64,000 nucleotides of DNA from JAFGBN01 sp964394145 (GTDB taxonomy: Bacteria > Chloroflexota > Dehalococcoidia > GIF9 > AB-539-J10), in contig CAYMVL010000044.1 of NCBI GenBank assembly GCA_964394145.1, positions 6,397-70,396 on the forward strand, given 5' to 3'. The notes under the pieces are model-generated. The model searched no databases and was not told where the DNA came from. It saw only the letters and a program-made list of their open reading frames with translations. This document shows positions 43,286 to 52,218 of this stretch, one piece after another (the stretch's first letter is position 1; the number at the start of each line of letters is the position of its first letter). The position numbers were made by a program, and so were the translations under genes.

Positions 43286-44185
43286 GTGACTGTAATGCGT
43301 TCAGTGTTTTATGTGCCAGGAAATAAGGATGATATGATTGCCAAGATACCGAAGATCCCGGCGGATATCATCACACTGGATCTTGAAGATTCGGTACCCC
43401 CGTCGGAGAAACAGAAGGCCAGAGAGTTGAGTCATAAGAACCTCAAATTTGCAGCATCGTCCGGTGCAGCTGTTTACGTTCGCGTCAATAACTGGGAGAC
43501 AGGTATGACCAATGATGATTGCGAGGCGGTGGTTGATGAAGGTTTAGCAGCCGTGTGCCTTGCTAAGTGTGGAGGAGCGGCCGATGTAGAGCGGCTGTCC
43601 TGGAAACTGGAGGAAATGGAACAGAAAAGGGGATTAGGGGTGGGAACCGTAAAAATTCAGCTACTGATTGAAACGGCTAAGGGCATGATGAACATTTATG
43701 CGGCAGCTACTGCAAGCCCGAGAGTCAATTCATTGATTTTTGGGGCAGTGGACTATACCACCGATATGAGGGTTACACTGACTCAGCCGATCGGTGAGGA
43801 AACGAAATGGGCCAGAGCGCGTGTGGCCTGCGCTGCCAGAGCGGCCGGCCTTATAGCTATTGATGCTCCTTATGTAGCGTTTAAGGACACCGAAGGTTTT
43901 GAGAAAGATACACTCTATGGTCGCCAGCTCGGCTTTGAGGGAAGGATGCTGATACATCCAAGTCAAATTGAGCCCTCTCACAGGATTTACACCCCTGCAC
44001 CTGACAGGGTAGAGTGGGCCAGAGAAGTTGTGAAAGTGTTTGAGGAGGAGGGGATTGCCAAAGGTTCGGCTGCAGTGGCATACAAAGGACATATGGTGGA
44101 TACCCCGGTCTATATTGGAGCAAAGAAGATACTCCAGACCATTAATGAGATCGAAGCTAGAGGCCAGGGGAAGACAGCGGGTTAG
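43286..44185 (+). CDS. HpcH/HpaI-CitE family aldolase (malyl-CoA/citryl-CoA lyase-like)
   Basis: Cleaves beta-hydroxyacyl-CoA such as malyl-CoA to acetyl-CoA and an oxoacid. Signature motifs: VFYVPGNKDDM, ITLDLEDSVPPSEKQKAR, VYVRVNNWETG, LLIETAKGMMNIY, FGAVDYTTDM (metal Asp) and RMLIHPSQIEPSH. Length 299 is typical for CitE/Mcl. GTG start at 43286, seven bases after AGGAGG. Its place behind a SucCD/MtkAB-like pair suggests that a CoA ester made by the ligase is its substrate. Confidence 0.9.
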   Translation: MTVMRSVFYVPGNKDDMIAKIPKIPADIITLDLEDSVPPSEKQKARELSHKNLKFAASSGAAVYVRVNNWETGMTNDDCEAVVDEGLAAVCLAKCGGAADVERLSWKLEEMEQKRGLGVGTVKIQLLIETAKGMMNIYAAATASPRVNSLIFGAVDYTTDMRVTLTQPIGEETKWARARVACAARAAGLIAIDAPYVAFKDTEGFEKDTLYGRQLGFEGRMLIHPSQIEPSHRIYTPAPDRVEWAREVVKVFEEEGIAKGSAAVAYKGHMVDTPVYIGAKKILQTINEIEARGQGKTAG

Positions 44186-44307
44186 GCTGAGCGTGTTGTG
44201 TTACCAGAAATAACCAACCTGAATGACCCTACTCGAGCGACTTGGGTGCAATCGACACAATACGGTAAATTAGGAGATGTCACTAATCATGGAGCAAGTA
44301 GATAATC

Positions 44308-44336
44308 TTGTTTCACATTAGCAAGGTTGCTATACT
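44308..44336 (+). promoter_or_regulatory. Sigma-70 type promoter of gatB, near-leaderless
   Basis: TTGTTT (44308-44313) and TATACT (44331-44336) are 17 bases apart. The gatB ATG is only 13 bases beyond the -10 box, so the transcript would have a leader of about 6 bases. Confidence 0.6.
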
Positions 44337-44348
44337 ATTCCAGAATTA

Positions 44349-45785
44349 ATGGAGTATGCGGTTGTCATCGGCTTAGAAGTCCATGCTCAGTTGCTCACCA
44401 AGAGCAAGATGTTCTGTAGTTGTAGCGCGGATTATGCTGATGCCCCACCTAATACGCATGTTTGCCCCATTTGCCTGGGTATGCCCGGTGTTCTGCCAGT
44501 TATTAACAAGAAGGCAGTGGAATATACCGTGATGACAGCCCTTGCTCTAAACTGCACCATATCTGAATACACCAAATTCGACCGTAAGAATTACAGCTAC
44601 CCTGACTTAATGAAGGGCTACCAGATCTCTCAGTATGATGCCCCTATTGGTAAGGGCGGTTGGCTGACTATTGATAGCGATGGCTCTAAGAAGAGGATCA
44701 ATATCACCAGGGTGCACCTTGAGGAGGATGTGGCAAAGTTGTGGCACAGGGGTAATTCGAGTTTGATAGATGTCAACCGCGCTGGAGTACCGCTGATGGA
44801 GACCGTCAGCGAGCCTGAGATTAGCTCTCCTGAAGAAGCCCGTGATTACCTTCTCAAGCTGCGAAACATCCTCCGCTATTTGGGTGTGTCCACAGGCAAT
44901 ATGGAGGAGGGCAGTTTTAGATGTGATGCTAATATAAGTGTTCGGCCTCTGGGTAGCAAAGAACTACCCCCTAAGGTTGAGGTCAAGAATATGAATAGCT
45001 TCAAGTCGGTTTTCCAAGCTATGCAATATGAGTCTAGGCGGCAAAAAGAGGTGCTGGCAGAGGGTGGGCAGCTTGTGCAGGAGACGAGGGGTTGGGTCGA
45101 GGAGAAAGGTATAACTCAGACTCAGAGAACCAAGGAGTATGCTGATGACTACCGCTATTTCCCTGAGCCAGATTTGCCACCCCTGGCTTTTGATAGAGTT
45201 TGGGTAGATCAAATCAGATCGAAGCTTCCCGAATTACCGGAAGCCAGGAGAGACCGATTTATGGCACAGTATGGTTTGCCGCTGTACGATGCCAATATCT
45301 TAACCAATTCTAAGGCATTAGCTGACTATTTTGAGAATTGTTGTAAGTTGATGGGAGATAGCAAAGCGAAAGTGATAAGTAATTGGCTGCTGGGAGATTT
45401 TAGCCGATTGCTTAACGCTACTAACACCGAAGTAGAAAATGTTAGAATAATGCCGGAACAGCTGGTAGAGATGTTTATGCTCGTAGACGATGGTACTATT
45501 AGCGGAACAATAGCCAAGATGATACTTGAAGAGATGTTTATTAGTGGTAAGAGGGCCAGTGATATTGTGCAGGAAAAGAAGCTCAGTCAGATTAGTGATA
45601 CGACTGAGATAAGGGGGATAATAAAGAAGGTCATATCTGACAACACCAAGGCAGTATCTGATTATAATGCTGGAAAGCAGCAAGCACTGGTATTCATTAC
45701 AGGGCAGGTAATGAAGGCTACCCGGGGAAGAGCGAATCCTGCCTTGGTGAATGAATTACTGATACAGGAGCTAGGAGAAAAGTAA
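44349..45785 (+). CDS. gatB: Asp/Glu-tRNA amidotransferase subunit B
   Basis: Part of GatCAB, which turns Glu-tRNA(Gln) and Asp-tRNA(Asn) into Gln- and Asn-tRNA. Kinase-like core motifs: VIGLEVHAQLLTKSKMFC, HVCPICLGMPGVLPV (zinc Cys), DRKNYSYPDLMKGYQISQYD, and the C-terminal GatB/Yqey tail (KATRGRANPALVNELL). Length 478 is normal. gatC and gatA are not nearby. The start lacks a ribosome site, in line with a near-leaderless transcript. Confidence 0.97.
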   Translation: MEYAVVIGLEVHAQLLTKSKMFCSCSADYADAPPNTHVCPICLGMPGVLPVINKKAVEYTVMTALALNCTISEYTKFDRKNYSYPDLMKGYQISQYDAPIGKGGWLTIDSDGSKKRINITRVHLEEDVAKLWHRGNSSLIDVNRAGVPLMETVSEPEISSPEEARDYLLKLRNILRYLGVSTGNMEEGSFRCDANISVRPLGSKELPPKVEVKNMNSFKSVFQAMQYESRRQKEVLAEGGQLVQETRGWVEEKGITQTQRTKEYADDYRYFPEPDLPPLAFDRVWVDQIRSKLPELPEARRDRFMAQYGLPLYDANILTNSKALADYFENCCKLMGDSKAKVISNWLLGDFSRLLNATNTEVENVRIMPEQLVEMFMLVDDGTISGTIAKMILEEMFISGKRASDIVQEKKLSQISDTTEIRGIIKKVISDNTKAVSDYNAGKQQALVFITGQVMKATRGRANPALVNELLIQELGEK

Positions 45786-45786
45786 A

Positions 45787-46008
45787 TTGCAAAGTTCTTT
45801 CATTATTGCTCAGCTACTAGTGGCGATAGCCTTAATTGTCACCATTCTATTTCAGTTACACGGCGGTGGTCTGGGCGGGATATTCGGGCAATCGGACTCT
45901 GTGTATCGAACGCGACGGGGAATAGAAAGAACTCTACTCAAGCTTACGATAGTTCTGGCTGTCATTTTCGTCATCTTTGCGGTTCTGATCGTTATGTTTA
46001 GCCCCTAG
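45787..46008 (+). CDS. secG: Preprotein translocase subunit SecG
   Basis: A 73-residue protein with two membrane helices (about 5-22 and 50-70) and the conserved LHGGGLGGIFGQSDSVYRTRRG loop (given in part) of SecG. TTG start one base after the gatB stop, so it is read with gatB. SecA is encoded in the same window at 57985-60621. Confidence 0.9.
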   Translation: MQSSFIIAQLLVAIALIVTILFQLHGGGLGGIFGQSDSVYRTRRGIERTLLKLTIVLAVIFVIFAVLIVMFSP

Positions 46009-46014
46009 ATCCAT

Positions 46015-46863
46015 ATGAGTCGTGTAGTTACGTTAACCACCGACCTTGGCTCCAGTGATGCCTACGTTGCTGCGATGAAAGGTGTTATCCTGACCATCAA
46101 TCCTGAAGCCAATGTTGTCGATATAACTCACTCTATCGAGCCGCAGGATATCCATCAGGGTGCCTTTATCCTGAACACCGCCTATCGTTATTTCCCCGAG
46201 CATTCTATTCACATAGCTATTGTTGACCCCGGTGTAGGCAGCAATCGGAAGCCAATAATCCTGAAGACTCCTCTGGCTCTATTCGTTGCCCCTGATAATG
46301 GCATCCTCAGCTACGTAATCAGCGACCTGGCGCAAAACCGAGGCAGCTCGACTGAGCATGCTCCTGACCTGGAGCAGGTGAGTCTAAAGAAGGGCCTTGA
46401 AGCCATAGCTATTACTGACCCTCGCTTCTGGCGCAATCCCATAAGCACCACTTTCCACGGACGGGATATTTTTGCTCCAGTAGCTGCTGGAATTTCCCTT
46501 GATATTTCGCCCTATGAGTTTGGCGATAAGGTGAGCTTCCTTAATGTTTTCCCTGTTTCAAGGCCGTTCTCCGATGCACAAGGGAACCTGATAGGACATA
46601 TACTGCATGTCGATCATTTTGGCAACTTAATTGCAGATATTAGGAAGAGTGACTTGCCTGGCAAAGCCGACGATCTTGTGATTGAGATAGCGGGATACCG
46701 CATTCGTGGGCTAAGTAGTTATTACGCTCAACAGGAGGAGGGATTGATGGCTGTACTCGGTAGCAACGGCTATCTAGAAATAGCATTAAGAGATGGAAAC
46801 GCCCGTAATTTCCTGGAAATAGGGGTAGGAGACGAGATAATGGTGAGGGCAGGCTCTTCTTGA
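46015..46863 (+). CDS. SAM hydroxide adenosyltransferase (DUF62 family)
   Basis: Hydrolyses S-adenosylmethionine to adenosine and methionine. Family motifs: LTTDLGSSDAYVAAMKG, VVDITHSIEPQDI, IHIAIVDPGVGSNRKPI, FVAPDNGILS and the later HVDHFGNLI. Length 282 is normal. Starts six bases after secG; a third gene of the gatB unit. No halogenase loop extension is seen. Confidence 0.92.
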   Translation: MSRVVTLTTDLGSSDAYVAAMKGVILTINPEANVVDITHSIEPQDIHQGAFILNTAYRYFPEHSIHIAIVDPGVGSNRKPIILKTPLALFVAPDNGILSYVISDLAQNRGSSTEHAPDLEQVSLKKGLEAIAITDPRFWRNPISTTFHGRDIFAPVAAGISLDISPYEFGDKVSFLNVFPVSRPFSDAQGNLIGHILHVDHFGNLIADIRKSDLPGKADDLVIEIAGYRIRGLSSYYAQQEEGLMAVLGSNGYLEIALRDGNARNFLEIGVGDEIMVRAGSS

Positions 46864-46951
46864 GCGAAATGTGCAATTATGCCACCCAAGTCATTAAATA
46901 TCAGTGAAGTGACGGTGTCGCTGTTAAAATTAATCAACTCTAATGACTGTT

Positions 46952-47344
46952 TCACCCATCGATTGTAGGGATATAGGGTTTGATATCCAGGAGCGGACTC
47001 CCGTCCAGTGCATCCAGTCCTCTTACCTTCAGGATGTTATTCTCCCTGCCCACTAGTTCTACGACAGTTAATCCCAGCGGGCTTGGTCTATCCGGGGATC
47101 TGCTGGCAAAAACGCCGCGCGATTCAAGCTTGAGAGAATACCCGGCAGACCTGTGAAACCAGTATATCAGAACAATCCGGGAGAATCTCTCTATGCCTCT
47201 TAAGCCCTCTTCAAACTCTCTAAACACCTCTACTTCACTGATATCCTGCCGTACGCAACCCTGCCGAGGTGTCTCTCGCCTGGAGTGATAAATGGAGTGA
47301 ATTATTCCTATAGGCTTTAAACTCAGATTCTGTAGCTCTTCCAT
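46952..47344 (-). CDS. tRNA m6t6A37 methyltransferase TrmO (TsaA-like)
   Basis: Methylates the N6-threonylcarbamoyladenosine at position 37 of tRNA-Thr with SAM. The N-terminal LKPIGIIHSIYHSRRETPRQG, then IERFSRIVLIYWFHRS and the family stretch GVFASRSPDRPSPLGLTVVEL are characteristic. ATG at 47344 gives 130 residues and the family N-terminus; an upstream start at 47386 adds only 14 unrelated residues. Short for the family, but the core is whole. Confidence 0.9.
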   Translation of the reverse strand: MEELQNLSLKPIGIIHSIYHSRRETPRQGCVRQDISEVEVFREFEEGLRGIERFSRIVLIYWFHRSAGYSLKLESRGVFASRSPDRPSPLGLTVVELVGRENNILKVRGLDALDGSPLLDIKPYIPTIDG

Positions 47345-47566
47345 AATTACTTTGATGGGAGATAAGTCATTAGGGGACCGTACCAATTATACCATTTACG
47401 TAATCAGAACCTTGCTCCCAGCCATTAAGTCTTCTGTCAGTTAGGCGACTGTGCCTCAATGGTCTGGGTTAGTCATCAACATTCTATTTCTATAGACGCT
47501 TGGCCTTAATCGGAAAGATATGGTAGACTACAAAACTTGGCAGTTTGAAGTTTTGAAGGAGGCGAT

Positions 47567-49525
47567 ATGGGTAAGTTACTTTGGCAGCCGTCAGACGAAC
47601 GGAAGAGAAATGCCAACATAACCAGGTTCATAGAACTGGTGAATAGCAAGTACGGAAAGGACTTCCATTCTTATAAGGAACTATACGACTGGTCAGTAAG
47701 TCAGATAAGCGACTTCTGGGCCTCGGTGTGGGATTTTGTCGGGATAAAAGCTTCTAAAAGCTATGAGGTTGTCGTTGATGATGTAAGCAAGATGCCAGGA
47801 ACAAAGTGGTTTGTTGGGGCGAGGCTTAATTTTGCAGAGAATCTTCTCAGATACAGGGATGAGCGCACAGCCTTTATATTTAGAGGGGAGACTCAAAAGA
47901 CAGCTAAAATGAGTTATGCAGAGCTCTATGACTCTGTAGCACGTCTGTCGAAGTCGCTTCGGGAGATGGGAGTCGTTCCAGGGGATCGGGTAGCTGCGTA
48001 TATGCCAAACATGATGGAGACGGCCATTGCTATGCTTGCTGCTACCAGCATTGGTGCTACTTGGGCTTCCGCCGCTACGGATATTGGTCCAGGGGCAGTT
48101 ATAGATCGCTTTGGTCAAATTGAACCAAAAGTCTTGTTTACTGTTGATGGATACTTCTATAAGGGCAAGGGCTTCGATGTTCTTTCCAATGCGGCTGAGG
48201 CTCTAAAGGGATTACCTTCAGTTAAGAAAGTCATTGTTGCCTCGTATACAACGGGAAAGCCTGAAGTCAGCAACATCCCCAACGCTGTGCGCTGGGATGA
48301 TTTCCTATCCAAGGAAAAGGGACTTGAGATTCAGTTCGAACAATTACCGTCCGATCATCCTGTATTTATTATGTTCTCCTCTGGAACAACAGGTAAGCCG
48401 AAGTGCATGGTGCAAGGGGCTGCCGGAATTCTCGTCAACCAGTTGAAGGAGCTCATACTTCAGAGCAATTTGAAGAGAGAAGACGTCCACTTTTTCATAG
48501 CAACTTGTAGCTGGATGATGTGGAATTGGATGCTGAGCTCGTTGGCCACGGGCAACACTCTGATTCTATATGATGGCAATCCGAACTATCCGGACCCCGG
48601 TGCTATGTGGAAAGTGATTCAGGACGAGAAAGTAAGCATGTTCGGTTGTAGTGCCAGCTATATTAATTTCCTCCGCAGCCAGGGCATCAAGCCTGGCAAG
48701 GATTATGACCTCTCGTCCTTGCAGGAAATATGGCAGACCGGGTCAGCTCTTTCTGCCGAAGGCTTTGAATATGTTTACCAGGAAATTAAGCAGGATGTCT
48801 GGTTTAATTCCAGTTCTGGTGGTACTGACATAAACGGGTGCTTCTGTACTGGAAGTCCCATTCAGCCGGTATATGCTGGTGAATTGCAGGGTCCCGGTTT
48901 GGGAATGAAGATAAAGGCGTATGACCCGAGTGGTAAGCCGATATATGACCAGGAGGGAGAACTTGTCTGTGAAGCGCCTGCTCCTCCTATGCCCCTTTAC
49001 TTCTGGAATGACCCAAATAATGAGAGGTATAGCCAAACTTATTTCGACGTCTATCCCAATGTCTGGCGTCATGGCGATTACGTTGTGTTCCATAGCGAGA
49101 CGGGAGGGATTACCTTTTTGGGCCGCTCTGATGCTATCCTGAAGCCTTCCGGAGTTCGAATAGGTACGGCTGAGATATACAATCAGGTGGAGCTGATACC
49201 TGAAGTTGCTGATAGTCTGGCTATAGGACAGAACTGGGAAGGGGACCAGCGGGTTATCCTCTTCGTTAAGCTTGCTAAGAGATATCAGCTAACGGAAGAT
49301 CTGAAGAATAAGATTAAGAAGACCCTGCGTGAGAAGGCCTCTCCCCGTCATGTTCCGGCAATAATCATGGAAGTGCCAGATATCCCTTACACTATGAACA
49401 TGAAGAAAGTTGAAAGCGCGGTGACCAACATATTGCACGGCAGGCCAGTCTCGAACAGGGATGCTCTGATGAACCCCGAGTCGTTGGATTTTTACGAAAA
49501 AGCAAAGATAGAGCTTGAAAAATAG
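47567..49525 (+). CDS. Acetoacetate--CoA ligase (AMP-forming)
   Basis: Adenylate-forming enzyme making acetoacetyl-CoA from acetoacetate, ATP and CoA. The N-terminal acetyl-CoA synthetase-like extension (DFWASVWDFVGI) and GTKWFVGARLNFAENLL are typical of acetoacetyl-CoA synthetases. The P-loop-like FSSGTTGKPKCMVQG is at about 270-284, the GGTDINGCFCTGSP adenylate site and the C-terminal hinge DAILKPSGVRIGTAEIY follow, with the late lysine in TMNMKKVE. Length 652 fits. GGAGG precedes ATG. Confidence 0.93.
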   Translation: MGKLLWQPSDERKRNANITRFIELVNSKYGKDFHSYKELYDWSVSQISDFWASVWDFVGIKASKSYEVVVDDVSKMPGTKWFVGARLNFAENLLRYRDERTAFIFRGETQKTAKMSYAELYDSVARLSKSLREMGVVPGDRVAAYMPNMMETAIAMLAATSIGATWASAATDIGPGAVIDRFGQIEPKVLFTVDGYFYKGKGFDVLSNAAEALKGLPSVKKVIVASYTTGKPEVSNIPNAVRWDDFLSKEKGLEIQFEQLPSDHPVFIMFSSGTTGKPKCMVQGAAGILVNQLKELILQSNLKREDVHFFIATCSWMMWNWMLSSLATGNTLILYDGNPNYPDPGAMWKVIQDEKVSMFGCSASYINFLRSQGIKPGKDYDLSSLQEIWQTGSALSAEGFEYVYQEIKQDVWFNSSSGGTDINGCFCTGSPIQPVYAGELQGPGLGMKIKAYDPSGKPIYDQEGELVCEAPAPPMPLYFWNDPNNERYSQTYFDVYPNVWRHGDYVVFHSETGGITFLGRSDAILKPSGVRIGTAEIYNQVELIPEVADSLAIGQNWEGDQRVILFVKLAKRYQLTEDLKNKIKKTLREKASPRHVPAIIMEVPDIPYTMNMKKVESAVTNILHGRPVSNRDALMNPESLDFYEKAKIELEK

Positions 49526-49568
49526 CATATCTTTCTCAGCTATTTTGAAGGGGATTAGTCAGGCAGGA

Positions 49569-49620
49569 AGTCCGCGTCTATGTGGACTGCGCCATGGCAG
49601 GTTTCTGCAATATGCCATGG
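49569..49620 (+). ncRNA. Pair of hairpins downstream of the acetoacetate-CoA ligase gene
   Basis: AGTCC/GGACT (49569-49573 with 49584-49588) is followed directly by the perfect CCATGGCA/TGCCATGG stem (49592-49599 with 49613-49620), whose loop can form an alternative GCAG-GTTT-CTGC stem. No T-run follows. The interval 49526-49762 contains no gene. Confidence 0.35.
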
Positions 49621-49762
49621 AGTCTGCTTGGAGCTATCCGGGGTTGCTTCACTCTGCCGGGAGCAGCTTAGAGGCATTCAAAGTCTAGCGCTACTTTGTC
49701 GACCGGTCTGTCCTGCTCAGCGTGGCGTTTTTGAAAAGCATCAGCAGGGCCTGTAGCAACTA

Positions 49763-49791
49763 TTGACTTCCTATTCCCGTATGTGTACTAT
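49763..49791 (+). promoter_or_regulatory. Sigma-70 type promoter of the zinc-ribbon membrane protein
   Basis: TTGACT (49763-49768) and TACTAT (49786-49791) are 17 bases apart; a TATAAT register begins three bases later at spacing 20. AAGGAGG and the ATG lie about 20-35 bases downstream. Confidence 0.65.
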
Positions 49792-49825
49792 AATGTCTCT
49801 AAACTGAGCATAAGGAGGTGCGGGT

Positions 49826-50308
49826 ATGTTTTGTAGCAAGTGTGGTGCCGAAAATCCGGAAGGAGCCAAGTTTTGCTCTAAATGTGGCGCCCCTCTTGAG
49901 GTTTCTATCGAGCCATCCGAGGCTGCGGCTAAGTCCGGGGAGCGTAGCAGTACAGGGTTGTCAGCCAATTTAGCCGGTCTTCTGTGCTACGTGGGGGGCT
50001 GGATTTCTGGCATAGTATTCGTGGTGCTGGAGAAGAACAGTAAGTTTGTCAAGTTCCATGCCTGGCAGTCAATCATGACCTTCGGTGTGTTGACTGTAAT
50101 CCAGATTATTCTGTCAATAATTGCTGCTATTGCGTGGGCTACTTTTGCGCCCGGGGCCGCAATCGCTGCACACATCGTTGGCGTTATCGTGTGGGTTATA
50201 ACTGGCATTTTGTGGATTGTCCTGATGATTCTGGCATATCAGGGAAAGATGTGGAAGGTACCAGGGGCGGGTGACTGGGCGGAGAAGCGGGCCAGTAAGA
50301 GTTCGTGA
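49826..50308 (+). CDS. Zinc-ribbon, DUF4870-like membrane protein
   Basis: An N-terminal zinc ribbon (C3, C6, C17, C20; CSKCGAENPEGAKFCSKCG) precedes a linker and three membrane helices (about 50-68, 82-107, 112-138), with the DUF4870 phrase GLLCYVGGWISGIVFVVLE and FVKFHAWQS. Function unknown. TAAGGAGGTG precedes ATG at good spacing. Confidence 0.85.
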   Translation: MFCSKCGAENPEGAKFCSKCGAPLEVSIEPSEAAAKSGERSSTGLSANLAGLLCYVGGWISGIVFVVLEKNSKFVKFHAWQSIMTFGVLTVIQIILSIIAAIAWATFAPGAAIAAHIVGVIVWVITGILWIVLMILAYQGKMWKVPGAGDWAEKRASKSS

Positions 50309-50635
50309 CTTCTGTTTATCTATGGCACATGTGATTGCCGGGGTATCGTCACGTAGAGGCATGCCCGTCAGTCTTTTGATTCGCCTGGGCCCTGGTATTG
50401 GCAAGGTGAAGGGGTAGCTGCCTGACGGCCGCTCGCTGCGCCTGATCTAACTATCTAGTTCTTATCAGTGTCTCCGTATCTTTTCGTGGAAGCGCGTGAA
50501 GCATCGCAGCAGCGTCGAATCGACTCCATCTAGTTCTTGGCGCAAGCTGATTGCCCGCGTGGAGTAACGATGGGGAGCTTTCGGTATAAACTTTTCCTCA
50601 TTCTTTTCGTTTACAGTATAATAGGCATCAGGTTG

Positions 50636-51178
50636 ATGTCTATTGAAGAGAAGGATGTAGTTTGTCGGGCGATAGAAGGAGATGGAGAGGCATTTGCCCG
50701 GCTTTATGAAGAGTATTTCGATAAGGTTTACCGCTATCTTTACCTCAGGCTGGGGAATCAAGCTGAGGTCGAGGATCTAACCCAGGAGGTCTTTGTTAAG
50801 GCTTTGGAGGCAATTGGCTCTTACAGGTGGCGGAGTTTGCCTTTCGCCTCTTGGCTATTTCGTATAGCCCGTAATCACATGATTGACCATTTGAGAAAAG
50901 CAGGCAAAGTTCAGAAGGTGGCTTGGGACGATAACATAGCTAGTGTTGAAGAGCCAAACCCGGTGCTCGTTGCCGAACAAAGGCTTGAAGTTGAAGAACT
51001 GAGGAATAATATAGAGAAATTATCGCCTGCCCAGCGAGCGGTGGTTTCTCTCCGGTTTGGAAGCGGACTCTCTGTGGCTGAAGTAGCTAAGGTTCTAGGC
51101 AAGAGCACAGGCACGGTGAAAGCCCTGCAATACAATGGCATAGTGGCTCTGAGAAGGATGCTTTCTGACAAGAGGTAG
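50636..51178 (+). CDS. ECF-type RNA polymerase sigma factor
   Basis: A 180-residue sigma-70 family protein with region 2 (FARLYEEYFDKVYRYLYLRL, DLTQEVFVKALEAIG, SWLFRIARNHMIDHLRK) and region 4 (LSPAQRAVVSLRFGSGLSVAEVAKVLGKSTGTVKAL, given in full family pattern over about 125-170). No region 1.1 or 3. ATG at 50636 fits the family; a longer frame to 50537 has a hydrophobic stretch unlike ECF factors. TATAAT at 50617-50622 ends 14 bases before this ATG. It precedes a likely anti-sigma partner. Confidence 0.9.
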   Translation: MSIEEKDVVCRAIEGDGEAFARLYEEYFDKVYRYLYLRLGNQAEVEDLTQEVFVKALEAIGSYRWRSLPFASWLFRIARNHMIDHLRKAGKVQKVAWDDNIASVEEPNPVLVAEQRLEVEELRNNIEKLSPAQRAVVSLRFGSGLSVAEVAKVLGKSTGTVKALQYNGIVALRRMLSDKR

Positions 51179-51181
51179 CAC

Positions 51182-52069
51182 ATGGCAGAGAGGATAGAAT
51201 ATATTCTGGATAACTGTCTGGAGCGCATATTCAGCGGAGAAAGCCGTGAGGATTGCCTCAAGACCTATCCTGAGCAAGCATCTGAGTTGGAGTCTTTGCT
51301 CGATACCAGCTTGGCTTTTGTGGAAAAGTCTGCCGCTATCCAACCTGACCATGAGTTCAAGGTCAGGACTCATGCTCAGCTTCAGTCGCTGCTTCACGCT
51401 AGGCGAGAGAAAGTGGAAGGGAAAGCAGCAATTTCTATTTGGCGGAGGAGATGGGTTCCGGCTGTGGCCAGTATTGTAATTATTTTGTTTGCCGGCATAG
51501 GTACTGCAGCTGCTTCGGCGAATGCTTTACCAGAGCAGCCTTTGTACCCTGTAAAGCTGGCTACAGAGCAAATGATGATGGGTCTGGCGTTCTCTGATGT
51601 GGATAAGGCAGAGCTCCATATTGAGTTTGCTCAGAGAAGGACAACGGAGATGGCCGAGCTGGCTAGTCAGGGTGATGATGATAAGGCCTTACTGCTGGCG
51701 GAGGAGGCTGACAGCCATATAGACCAGGTAGAGGAAATCGTCGAGGCGCGAGAGACGGCCCAGGCCGAGGATGCAGAGCTTTTCAGTGTGCCTCCGGAAT
51801 CGCCTCCGCCGGCTGAATCAGCCCCGGGTCAGGTGACGGCGCCGTCCCCTATTCCTGCTCCGTCTGCGTCACAGAGAGCTAATGATAATAGTAGCTCAGA
51901 TGAGAAGAGAGCTTTGGCGGTAATGCTCAGTCGCAGTCGTGCTGAGAACTTAGCTAAACTACACAACGCTCTGGATAAGGCTCCCAAGGAACTGAAACCT
52001 TCTATCGAGCAAGCGATCAAGAATATGGCACGAGACTATGATGAGACACTTCTTAATCTGGAGAGTTAA
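51182..52069 (+). CDS. DUF5667-like membrane protein, probable anti-sigma partner
   Basis: Starts 4 bases after the sigma factor stop. The N-terminal cytoplasmic part (about 1-90) is followed by one membrane helix (VPAVASIVIILFAGIGTAAA, about 91-110) and the DUF5667 phrase PLYPVKLATEQMMMGLAFSD and AELHIEFAQRR outside. A Pro/Ser/Glu-rich linker (about 195-230) and a C-terminal helical region complete it. Position and topology suggest that it holds the sigma factor at the membrane (inference). Confidence 0.8.
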   Translation: MAERIEYILDNCLERIFSGESREDCLKTYPEQASELESLLDTSLAFVEKSAAIQPDHEFKVRTHAQLQSLLHARREKVEGKAAISIWRRRWVPAVASIVIILFAGIGTAAASANALPEQPLYPVKLATEQMMMGLAFSDVDKAELHIEFAQRRTTEMAELASQGDDDKALLLAEEADSHIDQVEEIVEARETAQAEDAELFSVPPESPPPAESAPGQVTAPSPIPAPSASQRANDNSSSDEKRALAVMLSRSRAENLAKLHNALDKAPKELKPSIEQAIKNMARDYDETLLNLES

Positions 52070-52180
52070 GAGCTTGTTGCCAGCTTCGATGGTCTTTCTG
52101 GGCGCTTGAAAGATCGGGCAGCTACGGATAGTCTTCCATTTGAAAAGCGGTACCGGACGCTAGGTCTTGCCAAATTCTCT

Positions 52181-52209
52181 TTGGGTGATTGCGTTTCAGG
52201 GAGTATAAT
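52181..52209 (+). promoter_or_regulatory. Promoter of dnaX giving a leaderless transcript
   Basis: TTGGGT (52181-52186) and a perfect TATAAT (52204-52209) are 17 bases apart. The dnaX ATG lies at 52219, only 9 bases after the -10 box, so RNA would begin within about three bases of the start codon. Confidence 0.65.
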
Positions 52210-52218
52210 ACTTGATAT

